From Cupriavidus pauculus (lineage in GTDB: Bacteria; Pseudomonadota; Gammaproteobacteria; Burkholderiales; Burkholderiaceae): a stretch of DNA of 64,000 nucleotides. Shown one piece after another: positions 28,213 to 36,967 of this stretch (position 1 is its first letter; each line of letters starts with the position of its first letter). Under the pieces are notes generated by a model. That model was given only the letters and a program-made list of their open reading frames with translations. It had not been told where the DNA came from and searched no databases. The stretch covers positions 62,001 through 126,000 of the forward strand of contig NZ_VZOW01000002.1 of the NCBI RefSeq assembly GCF_008801835.1, read 5' to 3'. The position numbers were made by a program, and so were the translations under genes.

Positions 28213-29217
28213 TTACCAGGTCAGCACGATTTTCCCGATGTGCTCGCTGGATTCCATCAGGCGATGCGCGTCGGCGGCCTGCGCGGCAGGAAACACCTTG
28301 TGAATCACCGGCTTGATCTTGCCTGCCGCAAGCAGTGGCCACACATGCTGGTGCAGTGCCTGCGCGATGGCGCCCTTGAACGATGACGGACGCGGCCGCA
28401 GGGTCGATCCGGTGACCGTGATCCGACGCCGCAGGATATCGCCGAGAGGAATTTCGGCCTTGGCGCCCCCAAGCAGCGCAATGATGACGATGCGGCCATC
28501 GTCGGCAACGCACGACAGCTCGCGCGCCAGATAAGAACCGCCCACCATGTCGAGGATCACGTCGACGCCCTTGCCCTCGGTCAGCGCCTTGATCTCGGCA
28601 ACGAAGTCCTGGGTCTTGTAGTTGATCGCGCGATCCGCGCCGAGATCCTCGCAAGCCTTGCACTTGTCGTCGCTGCCGGCGGTTGCGAATACCTTGAATC
28701 CCATCGCCTTTGCGATCTGGATGGCCGTGGTGCCGATGCCACTAGATCCGCCCTGAATCAACAGCGTTTCGGCTGCGCCGCGCGGACCCTTCCCCAGTTG
28801 CCCGCGATCGAACACGTTGCTCCACACCGTGAAGAACGTCTCCGGCAACGCTGCGGCCTCGATGTCGGTGAGACCTTCGGGCACCGGCAGACACTGCTCG
28901 ATCGGCGCGGTACAGAGTTCCGCATAGCCACCGCCCTGCACCAGCGCACAGACGCGATCGCCGGCCTTCAGGCCGAAACGATTTGCCGCATTGGAGAGAT
29001 CGCCGCCCACCACCACGCCGGCCACTTCCAGCCCAGGCAGATCGGACGCGCCCGGCGGCACCGGATAGTTGCCCGTGCGCTGAAACACATCGGGACGATT
29101 GATGCCAGCTGCCGCAACGCGAATCAGAATCTCCCCGGCCTTAGGCTCCGGATCAGGACGCTGGGTCTCTTGAAGGACTTCCGGGCCGCCGTATTCGCGG
29201 ATCTCGATGGCTTTCAT
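28213..29217 (-). CDS. NAD(P)H:quinone oxidoreductase, zinc-free MDR type
   Basis: Medium-chain dehydrogenase/reductase of the quinone oxidoreductase (PIG3/QOR-like) group, 334 aa. It has the N-terminal GroES-like domain ([14 protein letters not shown]) and a Rossmann domain with the nucleotide motif [12 protein letters not shown] near 150. The Cys/His zinc ligands of alcohol dehydrogenases are absent, which fits a quinone or enone reductase. The start at 29217 has AGGAG 5 nt upstream; a GTG two codons earlier overlaps it. The natural substrate cannot be told from sequence. Confidence 0.88.
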   Translation of the reverse strand: MKAIEIREYGGPEVLQETQRPDPEPKAGEILIRVAAAGINRPDVFQRTGNYPVPPGASDLPGLEVAGVVVGGDLSNAANRFGLKAGDRVCALVQGGGYAELCTAPIEQCLPVPEGLTDIEAAALPETFFTVWSNVFDRGQLGKGPRGAAETLLIQGGSSGIGTTAIQIAKAMGFKVFATAGSDDKCKACEDLGADRAINYKTQDFVAEIKALTEGKGVDVILDMVGGSYLARELSCVADDGRIVIIALLGGAKAEIPLGDILRRRITVTGSTLRPRPSSFKGAIAQALHQHVWPLLAAGKIKPVIHKVFPAAQAADAHRLMESSEHIGKIVLTW

Positions 29218-29302
29218 GATCACTCCTTATCAATGTCGTATGTCGCACCACGCGGCGCCTGGCTGCGAAACCGCGGATAGAAGACTGACCGGCAGTGTAA
29301 AC

Positions 29303-29333
29303 AAAAAAGCGGCTGGACATCGCCAGCCGCTTT
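29303..29333 (-). terminator. Terminator of pnp
   Basis: A perfect 11-bp stem AAAGCGGCTGG/CCAGCCGCTTT (29306-29316 with 29323-29333) is followed on the minus strand by a T-run (TTTTTTGTTT), about 20 nt after the pnp stop codon. A clear intrinsic terminator. Confidence 0.93.
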
Positions 29334-29354
29334 CGTCACGACAACTACCTCAGC

Positions 29355-31523
29355 TTACTGCTGTTGCTCCGGCGAGGCAGGCGCGGCAGGCGCATCGCCC
29401 TGCGGCGCGATCGGGCTGATGCTGCCACCCTCTTCGGCCAGCGCAGCCTTCAGCGACAGACGCAGACGACCCTTCTCGTCGGCCTGGATCAGCTTGACGC
29501 GAACTTGCTGGCCTTCCTTCAGCCAGTCCTTGATGTCCTTCACGCGCTCGTTGACAATCTCGGAGATATGCAGCAGGCCGTCCTTGCCCGGCAGGATGTT
29601 GACGATGGCGCCAAAGTCCAGCAGCTTGAGCACGGTGCCAGCATAGATCTTGCCCACTTCGGCTTCAGCGGTGATGCCCTCGATGCGGCGCTTGGCTTCG
29701 GCCATACCTTCATTCGAGATCGACGCGATCGTGATCGTGCCGTCTTCCTGAATGTCGATGGTCGTGCCCGTTTCCTTGGTGAGCGCCTGGATGGTCGAGC
29801 CGCCCTTGCCGATCACTTCACGAATCTTGTCCGGATGGATCTTCATCGTGATCATGCGCGGTGCATGCGCCGACAGTTCGGTGCGTGCATGACCCATCGC
29901 GCCTTGCATTGCGCCCAGGATATGCATGCGGCCTTCGCGCGCCTGCGCGAGTGCAACCTGCATGATTTCCTTGGTGATGCCCTGCACCTTGATGTCCATC
30001 TGCAGCGCGGTGATACCCGAATCGGTACCGGCCACCTTGAAGTCCATGTCGCCGAGGTGATCCTCGTCGCCGAGGATGTCAGTCAGCACGGCAAACTTGT
30101 TGCCTTCCAGGATCAGGCCCATGGCCACGCCAGCAACGTGCGCCTTGACCGGGACGCCGGCGTCCATCAGCGCCAGGCAGCCGCCGCAGACCGAAGCCAT
30201 CGACGACGAGCCATTCGACTCGGTGATTTCCGACACCAGACGAATCGTGTATGCGAATTCGTCGTCCTTCGGCAGCACCGGAATCAGCGCGCGCTTGGCC
30301 AGGCGGCCGTGACCGATTTCACGACGCTTCGGGCTGCCCACGCGACCAGTTTCGCCAGTGGCGAACGGAGGCATGTTGTAGTGGAGCATGAAGCGGTCGC
30401 GATATTCGCCGGCCAGTGCGTCGATGATCTGCTCATCGCTCTTGGTGCCCAGCGTGGCGACGACCAGCGCCTGCGTTTCGCCGCGCGTGAAGAGCGCCGA
30501 ACCGTGAGCGCGCGGCAGCACCGACGAGCGGATCTCGATCGGGCGGACCGTACGCGTGTCGCGACCGTCAATGCGCGGCTCGCCGGCCAGGATCTGGCCA
30601 CGGACGATCTTTGCCTCGAGGTCGAAGAGGATGTTGCCGACCTCGACCTTGTCGGCTTCCACGCCGGCTTCGACCAGCTTCGCCTGCACGGTCGCGTAGA
30701 CTTCCTTCAGCTTGGCGCTGCGGGCCGATTTCTGGCGCAGTTGGTAGGTTTCCTGCAGCAGCGGCAGGCCGATTTCACCAACCTTGGCGATCAGCGCTTC
30801 ATTCTTGGCGGCAGGCGCCCAGTCCCATTCCGGCTTGCCGCCTTCACGGACCAGATCGTGAATCGCGTTGATGGCGATCTGCATCTGCTCGTGACCGTAC
30901 ACCACGGCGCCGAGCATGACCTCTTCCGACAGCTGGTTCGCTTCGGATTCCACCATCAGCACAGCGCGCTCGGTACCGGCAACCACGAGGTCCAGTTCCG
31001 ACGTCGCGATCTGCGAGCGCGTCGGGTTCAGCAGATACTGGCCGTCCTTGTAGCCGACGCGCGCGGCGCCGACCGGGCCGTTGAACGGAATGCCCGACAC
31101 AGCCAGCGCAGCCGACGAGGCAATCAGTGCCGGGATATCGGCCGGCACTTCGGGATTGATCGACAGCACGTGCACCACGACCTGCACGTCGTTGTAGAAA
31201 CCTTCCGGGAAAAGCGGACGCAGCGGGCGATCGATCAGGCGCGAGGTCAGCGTTTCATTTTCCGACGGACGGCCTTCACGCTTGAAGAAACCGCCAGGGA
31301 TCTTGCCGGCGGCATAGGTCTTTTCGATGTAGTCGACGGTCAACGGGAAGAAGTCCTGGCCAGCCTTGGGGCTCTTGGCCGCAACCACGGTGGCCAGCAC
31401 CACGGTGTCTTCCACATCGACGATCACGGCGCCAGATGCCTGGCGTGCGATTTCGCCTGTTTCCATGCGGACCGTGTGCTGGCCCCATTGGAATTCCTTC
31501 ACGATCTTGTTGAACATAGTCAT
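29355..31523 (-). CDS. pnp: Polyribonucleotide nucleotidyltransferase (PNPase)
   Basis: Phosphorolytic 3'-5' exoribonuclease of the RNA degradosome, 722 aa. Two RNase PH-like domains, the second with the [20 protein letters not shown] catalytic region, are followed by a KH domain ([11 protein letters not shown] near 565) and an S1 RNA-binding domain ([22 protein letters not shown] type, about 620-690). The last 25 residues are a low-complexity Ala/Pro/Gln tail. The start at 31523 has AGGAA 5 nt upstream; the ATG two codons later is possible. Its leader holds a large hairpin of the kind used for autoregulation. Confidence 0.96.
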   Translation of the reverse strand: MTMFNKIVKEFQWGQHTVRMETGEIARQASGAVIVDVEDTVVLATVVAAKSPKAGQDFFPLTVDYIEKTYAAGKIPGGFFKREGRPSENETLTSRLIDRPLRPLFPEGFYNDVQVVVHVLSINPEVPADIPALIASSAALAVSGIPFNGPVGAARVGYKDGQYLLNPTRSQIATSELDLVVAGTERAVLMVESEANQLSEEVMLGAVVYGHEQMQIAINAIHDLVREGGKPEWDWAPAAKNEALIAKVGEIGLPLLQETYQLRQKSARSAKLKEVYATVQAKLVEAGVEADKVEVGNILFDLEAKIVRGQILAGEPRIDGRDTRTVRPIEIRSSVLPRAHGSALFTRGETQALVVATLGTKSDEQIIDALAGEYRDRFMLHYNMPPFATGETGRVGSPKRREIGHGRLAKRALIPVLPKDDEFAYTIRLVSEITESNGSSSMASVCGGCLALMDAGVPVKAHVAGVAMGLILEGNKFAVLTDILGDEDHLGDMDFKVAGTDSGITALQMDIKVQGITKEIMQVALAQAREGRMHILGAMQGAMGHARTELSAHAPRMITMKIHPDKIREVIGKGGSTIQALTKETGTTIDIQEDGTITIASISNEGMAEAKRRIEGITAEAEVGKIYAGTVLKLLDFGAIVNILPGKDGLLHISEIVNERVKDIKDWLKEGQQVRVKLIQADEKGRLRLSLKAALAEEGGSISPIAPQGDAPAAPASPEQQQ

Positions 31524-31639
31524 GAGCGTTCCTTGATTGATGCGTGTCCGCCGTAACGGTACGACGGACAACGCCTGCGCTCACAGCGGCAGGCGGACTG
31601 CCGGGAATACCCATCCTCAGTCTCAGGGAAGTGCTATGC

Positions 31640-31686
31640 CATTCCATCGCGCCACCGGCAATGCCGATGTCGTACGCGATGGAATG
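31640..31686 (-). promoter_or_regulatory. pnp leader hairpin, probable RNase III autoregulation site
   Basis: A perfect 12-bp stem CATTCCATCGCG/CGCGATGGAATG (31640-31651 with 31675-31686) encloses a second hairpin CGGCA-A-TGCCG (31656-31666). It lies about 120 nt upstream of the pnp start on the same strand, between rpsO and pnp, where E. coli carries the RNase III-cleaved stem through which PNPase represses its own synthesis. Position and fold are seen; the mechanism here is inferred by analogy. Confidence 0.65.
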
Positions 31687-31849
31687 ACACAAAACCCCAT
31701 TTCCTTGGCCGGCCCGGTGTCAGAAAGAGCGAGGTAACTTACTCCGTCGCACGGCTTGGCGCAACGACGTCCGGACAAAGCACCCGGTAGATTTGTGAAA
31801 CAAACACCACTTTTAAATCAACTCTGGCAAAAACCAGCCCGCCAGAAAA

Positions 31850-31886
31850 GCAAAATGCCTGCCTCAGCGATGCTGACGCAGGCATT
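31850..31886 (-). terminator. Terminator of rpsO
   Basis: The stem AATGCCTGC/GCAGGCATT (31854-31862 with 31878-31886) continues as TCAGC/GCTGA around a 3-nt loop and is followed on the minus strand by TTGCTTTTC. It lies about 65 nt after the rpsO stop, so part of rpsO transcription should end here while read-through reaches pnp. Confidence 0.8.
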
Positions 31887-31950
31887 GCGGCCTCACGAGA
31901 AATCGTGCTCGAACAACTCTTGCAGGATTCGTGCTGCCATCCGCAGAGCC

Positions 31951-32220
31951 TTACTTGCGCAGGCCCAGGGCTTCGATCAGGGCGCGGTAACGGTCGGCAT
32001 CGCTGGCCTTGAGGTAGTCCAGCAGACGACGACGACGGCTCACCATGCGCAGCAGACCGCGGCGGCTGTGGTGATCCTTCATGTTGGCCTTGAAGTGGGG
32101 GGTCAGTTCGTTGATGCGGGTGGTCAGCAGAGCGACCTGAACTTCAGGGCTGCCCGTGTCGTTGGCGCCGCGGGCGAACTTCTGGATGATTTCAGACTTG
32201 TTGATATCGGCAACTGCCAT
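31951..32220 (-). CDS. rpsO: 30S ribosomal protein S15
   Basis: Primary 16S rRNA-binding protein of the small subunit central domain, 89 aa, all-helical. The family signature [20 protein letters not shown] (residues 50-69) with the rRNA-contacting His/Asp/Ser and Arg residues is intact, and length is standard. The rpsO-pnp order is the common proteobacterial arrangement. Confidence 0.97.
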   Translation of the reverse strand: MAVADINKSEIIQKFARGANDTGSPEVQVALLTTRINELTPHFKANMKDHHSRRGLLRMVSRRRRLLDYLKASDADRYRALIEALGLRK

Positions 32221-32323
32221 GATGATTTCCTTTCACTTGCGAACGCTGCAGCGCGGGATGCGCCACCGGCGTCGTGCTTTGACTATCGTCAGCCAGCACG
32301 AGGCGTGCGGACGACAGCCGCGC

Positions 32324-32353
32324 ATTATATCCGAATCCAGAGGACTGTGACAC
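32324..32353 (-). promoter_or_regulatory. Sigma-70 promoter of rpsO
   Basis: On the minus strand a perfect -10 hexamer TATAAT (32324-32329) lies 18 bp after GTGTCA (32348-32353, four of six matches to -35). Predicted start is near 32317, giving a leader of about 95 nt, long enough for S15 autoregulatory structure. Confidence 0.7.
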
Positions 32354-32370
32354 GCCTCGGAGCCCTGGCC

Positions 32371-33654
32371 TCAATTTCGGGGCGGGCGCTCCATGCGGCA
32401 CGTGGTGGGCAGTGTCGTTTGCGCCGCCTTCAGGCGCTTGACCGTCCGGAAGCCGTATCCGGAGCCTTCGTTATCGAATCGGACGTCCCCGCCCTGCCGG
32501 GCCATCGCCGACACGTAGAGCGGCTGTAAAACCTGATGATCGTCGGCGCGCACCGTGGCCTCGTGGAATCCGTTCGTGAAGCGCATGTTCTCGAGCGCAT
32601 ACGCCACGGCCACCACATCGGCGGAGCCGGCCTGTTCGATGGCACGGGCCAGCATTTCCACCATCATCTGCATGCGCAGGTGCACGTAGTCGTCGCGCGG
32701 GTCGGGATACCGTTTCTGGAAAGCCTGATAGAACGCGTCCGACGCAGCCCCGCCCACGTTCGGATGCCACTCGGCCACCGCCAGCACTCGGCCGACACCG
32801 GCGTCGCCCATCGCCGCCGGCGCACCAAGCCCGTTGCCATAGAAGGTGTAGAAGCGCGCGTTCAGCCCGCCTTCGCGCGCGGCCTTGACCATCAGCGTCA
32901 GGTCGTTGCCCCAGTTTCCGGTGATCACGGCATCGGCGCCGCTGGCCTTGATCTTGGCAATGTACGGGGCGAAATCCTTGATCTTTCCGATCGGGTGGAA
33001 TTCGTCGCCCACGATCTGGATGTCTGGGCGCTTTGCCGCCAGCATTTCTCGCGCCGACCGCGAAACCTGATGCCCGAAGCTGTAATCCTGATCGATCAGG
33101 TAGATCTTGCGCACGCCGCGCTCGCTGCGAATCGCCTCGGTCAGCGCCTGCATGCGCATGTCCGAACTGGCATCGAAGCGAAAATGCCAGAAGCTGCAAT
33201 TCTCGTTGGTCAGCGCCGGATCGACAGCGGAGTAGTTCAGGAACAGCACGCGTGCGTCCGGTTGGCGCTGGTTCTGCCGGTTGATGGCGGCGACCAGCGC
33301 GCTGGCCACAGCGGAACTGTTGCCCTGAAGGACAAACGAGATGCGCTTGTCCACGACGCTGCGAAACTGGATCAGGCTCTCGTCGACGTTGCCCTTGCTG
33401 TCAAAGGTCACGAGTTCGAACGGGTGGGTGCCGTCCGGCAGCCGCACCCCGCCATGCGCGTTGATGCGTTCGACGGCAATGCGCAGGTTGCGGACAACGG
33501 CTTCTCCGGCATTGGCAAACGGCCCGGAAAGCCCGTCGATCATGGCGAGCCGGATCGGCACACCGCCTGGCGCCTGCGCGAACGCCGACGCCGCGACGAA
33601 AGCCAGCGCCGCCAACAGCCATTTTCGCAGCCCGCGTTTCGGGATTTCCGCCAT
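32371..33654 (-). CDS. Branched-chain amino acid-type ABC substrate-binding protein
   Basis: Periplasmic binding protein of the Liv/amide family (type I fold, Peripla_BP_6), 427 aa. A cleavable signal peptide ends near AFA-QA (about residue 30), followed by IRLAMIDGLSGPFANAGEA, a typical first strand and ligand loop. The start at 33654 (MAEIPKRGL) has AGGAG 5 nt upstream. No permease or ATPase gene is adjacent: rpsO follows and a divergent lipoprotein gene precedes. The ligand is unknown; a sensory or scavenging role with a remote transporter is possible. Confidence 0.85.
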   Translation of the reverse strand: MAEIPKRGLRKWLLAALAFVAASAFAQAPGGVPIRLAMIDGLSGPFANAGEAVVRNLRIAVERINAHGGVRLPDGTHPFELVTFDSKGNVDESLIQFRSVVDKRISFVLQGNSSAVASALVAAINRQNQRQPDARVLFLNYSAVDPALTNENCSFWHFRFDASSDMRMQALTEAIRSERGVRKIYLIDQDYSFGHQVSRSAREMLAAKRPDIQIVGDEFHPIGKIKDFAPYIAKIKASGADAVITGNWGNDLTLMVKAAREGGLNARFYTFYGNGLGAPAAMGDAGVGRVLAVAEWHPNVGGAASDAFYQAFQKRYPDPRDDYVHLRMQMMVEMLARAIEQAGSADVVAVAYALENMRFTNGFHEATVRADDHQVLQPLYVSAMARQGGDVRFDNEGSGYGFRTVKRLKAAQTTLPTTCRMERPPRN

Positions 33655-33797
33655 TACCACTCCTGTTGCCACGCAAAACCGGGGATGGTAAGGCAGTTGC
33701 CGCATCGCCCGCAATCACTGCCAACTCGCCGGAATCGCTATTACACCAACCGCGTCGCGAACGGGAAATGAGACGAATCCGAAAATCGGCGCTGCCG

Positions 33798-33827
33798 TTC
33801 ACACGGAGCGAGGTGCGCGGCTACACT
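33798..33827 (+). promoter_or_regulatory. Sigma-70 promoter of the BamE-like lipoprotein gene
   Basis: TTCACA (33798-33803, five of six) and TACACT (33822-33827, four of six) are 18 bp apart, about 40 bp upstream of the lipoprotein ATG. Confidence 0.55.
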
Positions 33828-33868
33828 CTTGGCTATCGCAGGATCTGCTTGGAAAAAGGCTCACGAAC

Positions 33869-34408
33869 ATGACCCACCCCACTCGGCGCGCGCGTCGCTG
33901 GACTGCCGCCACTGCGCTGGCCGGCGCCATGCTTGCAGGTTGCAGCGCGCTCGGCCCCGCGCTCTTGCCGGTCGACACGGGCATGAAGCTCGTTGGGCAA
34001 CCCCAGAGCGCCGTCGCCGCAACGTTCGGCCAACCTACGGATGTCTACAAGCTCGACGACGGCACCACGCGCTGGTTCTACTCGAAACAACCGCTAGGCG
34101 AATACTCGTACGCGGCCGATTTCGATCGCGACGGCAAGCTGACGAACTTCCGCCAGATGTTGACCACGGCCGAGCTATACAAGGCCCAGATCAACGTGTG
34201 GACCAAGAAGGATGTGCTGGAACATTTCGGTGCACCGCGCGAACCCATCGAATATTACTCGCGCCTGAAGCGGGAAGCGTGGAGCTATCGCTTCCTGCAT
34301 GAAGATCAGTGGTATTCGATGTTCAACTTCATGTTCGACGATGCCGGCGTGTTGCGTCAGACGCTCGTCACGCCGGACCCGTTACGCGATCGCCCGGACC
34401 CGCGCTGA
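33869..34408 (+). CDS. BamE/SmpA-like outer-membrane lipoprotein
   Basis: Secreted lipoprotein, 179 aa. A basic N-region and hydrophobic core end in lipobox MLAGC (Cys25). After it a SmpA/OmlA-like fold is suggested by VGQPQSAVAATFGQPTDVYKL and a second, similar unit KKDVLEHFGAPREPIEYY, the repeated 'GxP' turns of this domain. It is larger than canonical BamE (about 110 aa), so I read it as a BamE-domain protein rather than BamE itself. It is monocistronic between a divergent gene and convergent leuA. Confidence 0.8.
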   Translation: MTHPTRRARRWTAATALAGAMLAGCSALGPALLPVDTGMKLVGQPQSAVAATFGQPTDVYKLDDGTTRWFYSKQPLGEYSYAADFDRDGKLTNFRQMLTTAELYKAQINVWTKKDVLEHFGAPREPIEYYSRLKREAWSYRFLHEDQWYSMFNFMFDDAGVLRQTLVTPDPLRDRPDPR

Positions 34409-34455
34409 CGCGGGCTGAACCGGCACGGTGCCATCGCAGGATTCGCGCAAACGGA

Positions 34456-34497
34456 CAAACCGCCCAGCCCTGCGGGATGCGCAACGGGATGGGCGGT
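34456..34497 (-). terminator. Terminator of leuA
   Basis: The stem ACCGCCCA/TGGGCGGT (34459-34466 with 34490-34497) is followed on the minus strand by TTTGTCC, about 50 nt after the leuA stop. The T-run is short and the loop long, so strength is uncertain. It may also serve the convergent lipoprotein gene. Confidence 0.55.
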
Positions 34498-34549
34498 CCA
34501 TGACGGTCGGAGCCTCGTGAGCTCCGCCATCGCATCGCAGGGATCGGGA

Positions 34550-36091
34550 TCAGATCTGCGGGTTGATCTTCTGCACGGCCTTGTCGTGCAGCTTGTTTAG
34601 TGCGGCGAGGTAAGCCTTGGCCGAGGCGGCCACGATATCGGGATCGGTGCCCACGCCATTGACGATGCGGCCAGCCTTCGACAGACGCACGGTCACCTCA
34701 CCCTGCGCCTGAGTGCCTGCTGTAATGGCATTGACCGAATACAGCACCAATTCGGCGCCACTGCTTACGCGGCCCTCGATCGCATGCAGTGTTGCATCGA
34801 CCGGGCCATTGCCTTCGGCTTCGCCCGTTTGCTCGATGCCATCGACATTGAACACGATGCGCGCATGCGGGCGCTCACCAGTTTCGGAGCGCTGCGAGAG
34901 CGAAACAAAACGATAGTGTTCGTTGGCGTTTTCCTGCTCCTCGTCGGAGACGATCGCCATGATGTCTTCGTCGAAGATTTCCGCCTTCTGGTCCGCCAAT
35001 TCCTTGAAACGTGCGAATGCGGCGTTGATTTCCGCTTCGCTTTCGAGCTCGATGCCAAGCTCCTGCAGCCGTTGCTTGAAAGCATTGCGACCAGAAAGCT
35101 TGCCCAGCACGATCTTGTTGGCCGACCAGCCTACATCCTCGGCGCGCATGATTTCGTAGGTGTCGCGCGCCTTGAGCACGCCATCCTGGTGGATGCCCGA
35201 AGCATGCGCAAAAGCGTTCGCGCCTACCACCGCCTTGTTCGGCTGCACCACGAAGCCGGTGATCTGCGATACCAGCTTCGAAGCCGGGACGATTTGCGTG
35301 GTATCGATGCCAACGTCCATGTCGAAGTAGTCGCGACGCGTTTTCACGGCCATGACAACTTCTTCCAGGCTCGTATTGCCAGCACGCTCGCCCAGGCCGT
35401 TGATCGTGCATTCGATCTGACGGGCGCCGCCAAGCTTCACCGCGGCGAGCGAATTCGCCACAGCCATGCCGAGATCGTTATGGCAGTGCACGGACCACAC
35501 GGCCTTGTCGGAATTGGGAATGCGTTCGCGCACCGAGCGAATCAGTGCCGCATAGCCTTCCGGCACGGCATAGCCCACGGTATCGGGGAGATTGATGGTG
35601 GTCGCGCCTTCAGCGATCACACCTTCGAGCACCCGGCAAAGGAAGTCCATGTCCGAGCGGCTGCCGTCCTCAGGCGAAAACTCGATGTCGTCAGTGAACT
35701 GGCGCGCGAAACGCACGGCGAGACGCGCCTGCTCGTACACCTGATCCGGCGTCATGCGGAGCTTTTTCTCCATGTGCAACGCCGACGTCGCGATAAACGT
35801 GTGGATGCGGAACGAGTTGGCGGGCTTCAGCGCCTCGGCGGCGCGGGCAATATCCTTGTCGTTGGCGCGAGCCAGCGAGCAGATCGTGGAGTCTTTCACC
35901 ACCTGGGCGATCGAGCGGATCGCCTCGAAATCGCCGTTGGAGCTTGCCGCAAAGCCGGCTTCGATCACATCGACCTTCAGGCGCTCCAGTTGACGCGCAA
36001 TGCGGATCTTTTCCTCGCGGGTCATGGAGGCGCCCGGCGATTGTTCGCCGTCACGCAAGGTGGTATCGAAAATGATCAGTTTGTCAGACAT
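34550..36091 (-). CDS. leuA: 2-Isopropylmalate synthase
   Basis: First committed enzyme of leucine synthesis: condenses acetyl-CoA with 2-oxoisovalerate, 513 aa. The N-terminal TIM barrel has [12 protein letters not shown] (metal Asp near residue 9) and the metal-binding [13 protein letters not shown] near 203; the C-terminal domain (about 390-513) is the leucine-feedback LeuA dimer domain. Length matches the family. It is preceded by a leader peptide and attenuator, so expression should fall when leucine is plentiful. Confidence 0.96.
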   Translation of the reverse strand: MSDKLIIFDTTLRDGEQSPGASMTREEKIRIARQLERLKVDVIEAGFAASSNGDFEAIRSIAQVVKDSTICSLARANDKDIARAAEALKPANSFRIHTFIATSALHMEKKLRMTPDQVYEQARLAVRFARQFTDDIEFSPEDGSRSDMDFLCRVLEGVIAEGATTINLPDTVGYAVPEGYAALIRSVRERIPNSDKAVWSVHCHNDLGMAVANSLAAVKLGGARQIECTINGLGERAGNTSLEEVVMAVKTRRDYFDMDVGIDTTQIVPASKLVSQITGFVVQPNKAVVGANAFAHASGIHQDGVLKARDTYEIMRAEDVGWSANKIVLGKLSGRNAFKQRLQELGIELESEAEINAAFARFKELADQKAEIFDEDIMAIVSDEEQENANEHYRFVSLSQRSETGERPHARIVFNVDGIEQTGEAEGNGPVDATLHAIEGRVSSGAELVLYSVNAITAGTQAQGEVTVRLSKAGRIVNGVGTDPDIVAASAKAYLAALNKLHDKAVQKINPQI

Positions 36092-36166
36092 TTGTGAAGC
36101 TCCTGGGCTGTGCCTTTATGCTTGTGTACCGCGCTGTCCCGCCGCGGGGCATTCGATTCAGAATGC

Positions 36167-36204
36167 AAAACGCCCCGGCGTGCATGGATGCAGGCCGGGG
36201 CGTT
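36167..36204 (-). terminator. leuA attenuator terminator
   Basis: A perfect 11-bp stem AACGCCCCGGC/GCCGGGGCGTT (36169-36179 with 36194-36204) continues into TGCAT/ATGCA and is followed on the minus strand by TTTTGC. It stands between the Leu-rich leader peptide and leuA. A downstream GCCCCG stretch (about 36142-36150) can pair with the same arm, offering an alternative fold. Confidence 0.8.
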
Positions 36205-36248
36205 GAAAAATCCTGGTGATTTCCGCGCTAGGGCGTTATGGCATTCCC

Positions 36249-36329
36249 TCAGCGCGCGCGCGTCCCGACCTGATGGCCTAGTAGGCCACCTAGGGTGGTG
36301 CGGGCGAGTAGGGTCTGGCGCGAAATCAT
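36249..36329 (-). CDS. leuL: leuA leader peptide, attenuation control
   Basis: Short frame of 26 codons in the transcript ahead of leuA, MISRQTLLARTTLGGLLGHQ then VGTRAR. Five residues are leucine in two LL pairs and a single (positions 7, 8, 13, 16, 17), four of them the CTA codon, which is rare in G+C-rich genomes of this kind. Ribosome stalling at these codons in leucine shortage would prevent the terminator at 36167-36204. The region can also fold as CCACC-CTA-GGTGG and GGCCTA-C-TAGGCC. The predicted transcript start is 0-2 nt before its ATG, so translation would be leaderless. Confidence 0.8.
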   Translation of the reverse strand: MISRQTLLARTTLGGLLGHQVGTRAR

Positions 36330-36336
36330 GTCGGCG

Positions 36337-36365
36337 ACTATAGCCGGTTTGCGGCAAGCGTGCAA
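36337..36365 (-). promoter_or_regulatory. Sigma-70 promoter of leuL-leuA
   Basis: On the minus strand TTGCAC (36360-36365) and TATAGT (36337-36342) are 17 bp apart, each with four or five matches to consensus. Seven bases past the -10 is 36330-36331, immediately before the leader-peptide ATG at 36329. Confidence 0.75.
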
Positions 36366-36394
36366 CCGACTTGTTTTGGAATCCAGTGGGCGCA

Positions 36395-36898
36395 TTATTT
36401 TGGCGGGATCCGCAATTTCTGGCCGGGATAGATCTTGTCGGGGTGAGTCAGCATTGGCTTGTTGGCCTCGAAAATCTTGTTGTATTCGGCGCCATTGCCG
36501 TATGCGACCTGGGCGATCGCCCAGAGCGTATCGCCCTTCACCACCGTGTGCCATTGCGATTCTGCCGTCTCGACATTGACGGACATCTTGTCTTCCACCG
36601 ACTCGACGCCTTCGACGTTGCCGCAACACAGGATGATCTTCTCCCGCGTCGCCTGATCGGGCGCCACACCAAACACGGTTACCTTGCCTTGCGCCCCGTC
36701 CACGGTCACCGTCAAGCCCGTTGCGGTCAATCCCATCTTTGCAATATAGGCCTCGATAGCGTAGCCGGCGGCGCGGTTCGCAGCCTCGCTTTTGTCATTG
36801 GCGGTCGGCTCGGCCACGGCCGCATCCTGCGCCGCCTTGGCTTCGCCCTTGCCGAACAGCTTCTCTCCCGCTTCCTTGATGAAGTCGAACATGCCCAT
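36395..36898 (-). CDS. BON-LysM protein, Kbp/YgaU-like
   Basis: Homologue of E. coli Kbp (YgaU), a small potassium-binding protein with a BON and a LysM domain, 167 aa. No signal peptide is visible. The order is an Ala-rich helix (1-40), a BON domain (about 45-108, KVTVFGVAPDQATREKI) and a LysM domain (about 115-165, HTVVKGDTLWAIAQVAYGN and YPGQKLRIP). The start at 36898 has AAGGAG 6 nt upstream. It lies between pssA, whose terminator precedes it, and the leuA promoter, so it is probably a single-gene unit. Confidence 0.88.
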   Translation of the reverse strand: MGMFDFIKEAGEKLFGKGEAKAAQDAAVAEPTANDKSEAANRAAGYAIEAYIAKMGLTATGLTVTVDGAQGKVTVFGVAPDQATREKIILCCGNVEGVESVEDKMSVNVETAESQWHTVVKGDTLWAIAQVAYGNGAEYNKIFEANKPMLTHPDKIYPGQKLRIPPK

Positions 36899-36931
36899 GA
36901 CATTCTCCTTAGGGTGGGTAACACGACAAAA

Positions 36932-36954
36932 ACAAAGGGCGCCACACGGCGCCC
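36932..36954 (-). terminator. Terminator after pssA
   Basis: The stem GGGCGCC-ACAC-GGCGCCC (36937-36943 with 36948-36954), flanked by AAA/TTT, is followed on the minus strand by TTTGTTTTTG within 15 nt of the pssA stop. Confidence 0.88.
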
Positions 36955-36967
36955 CTTTCTCGACAAA

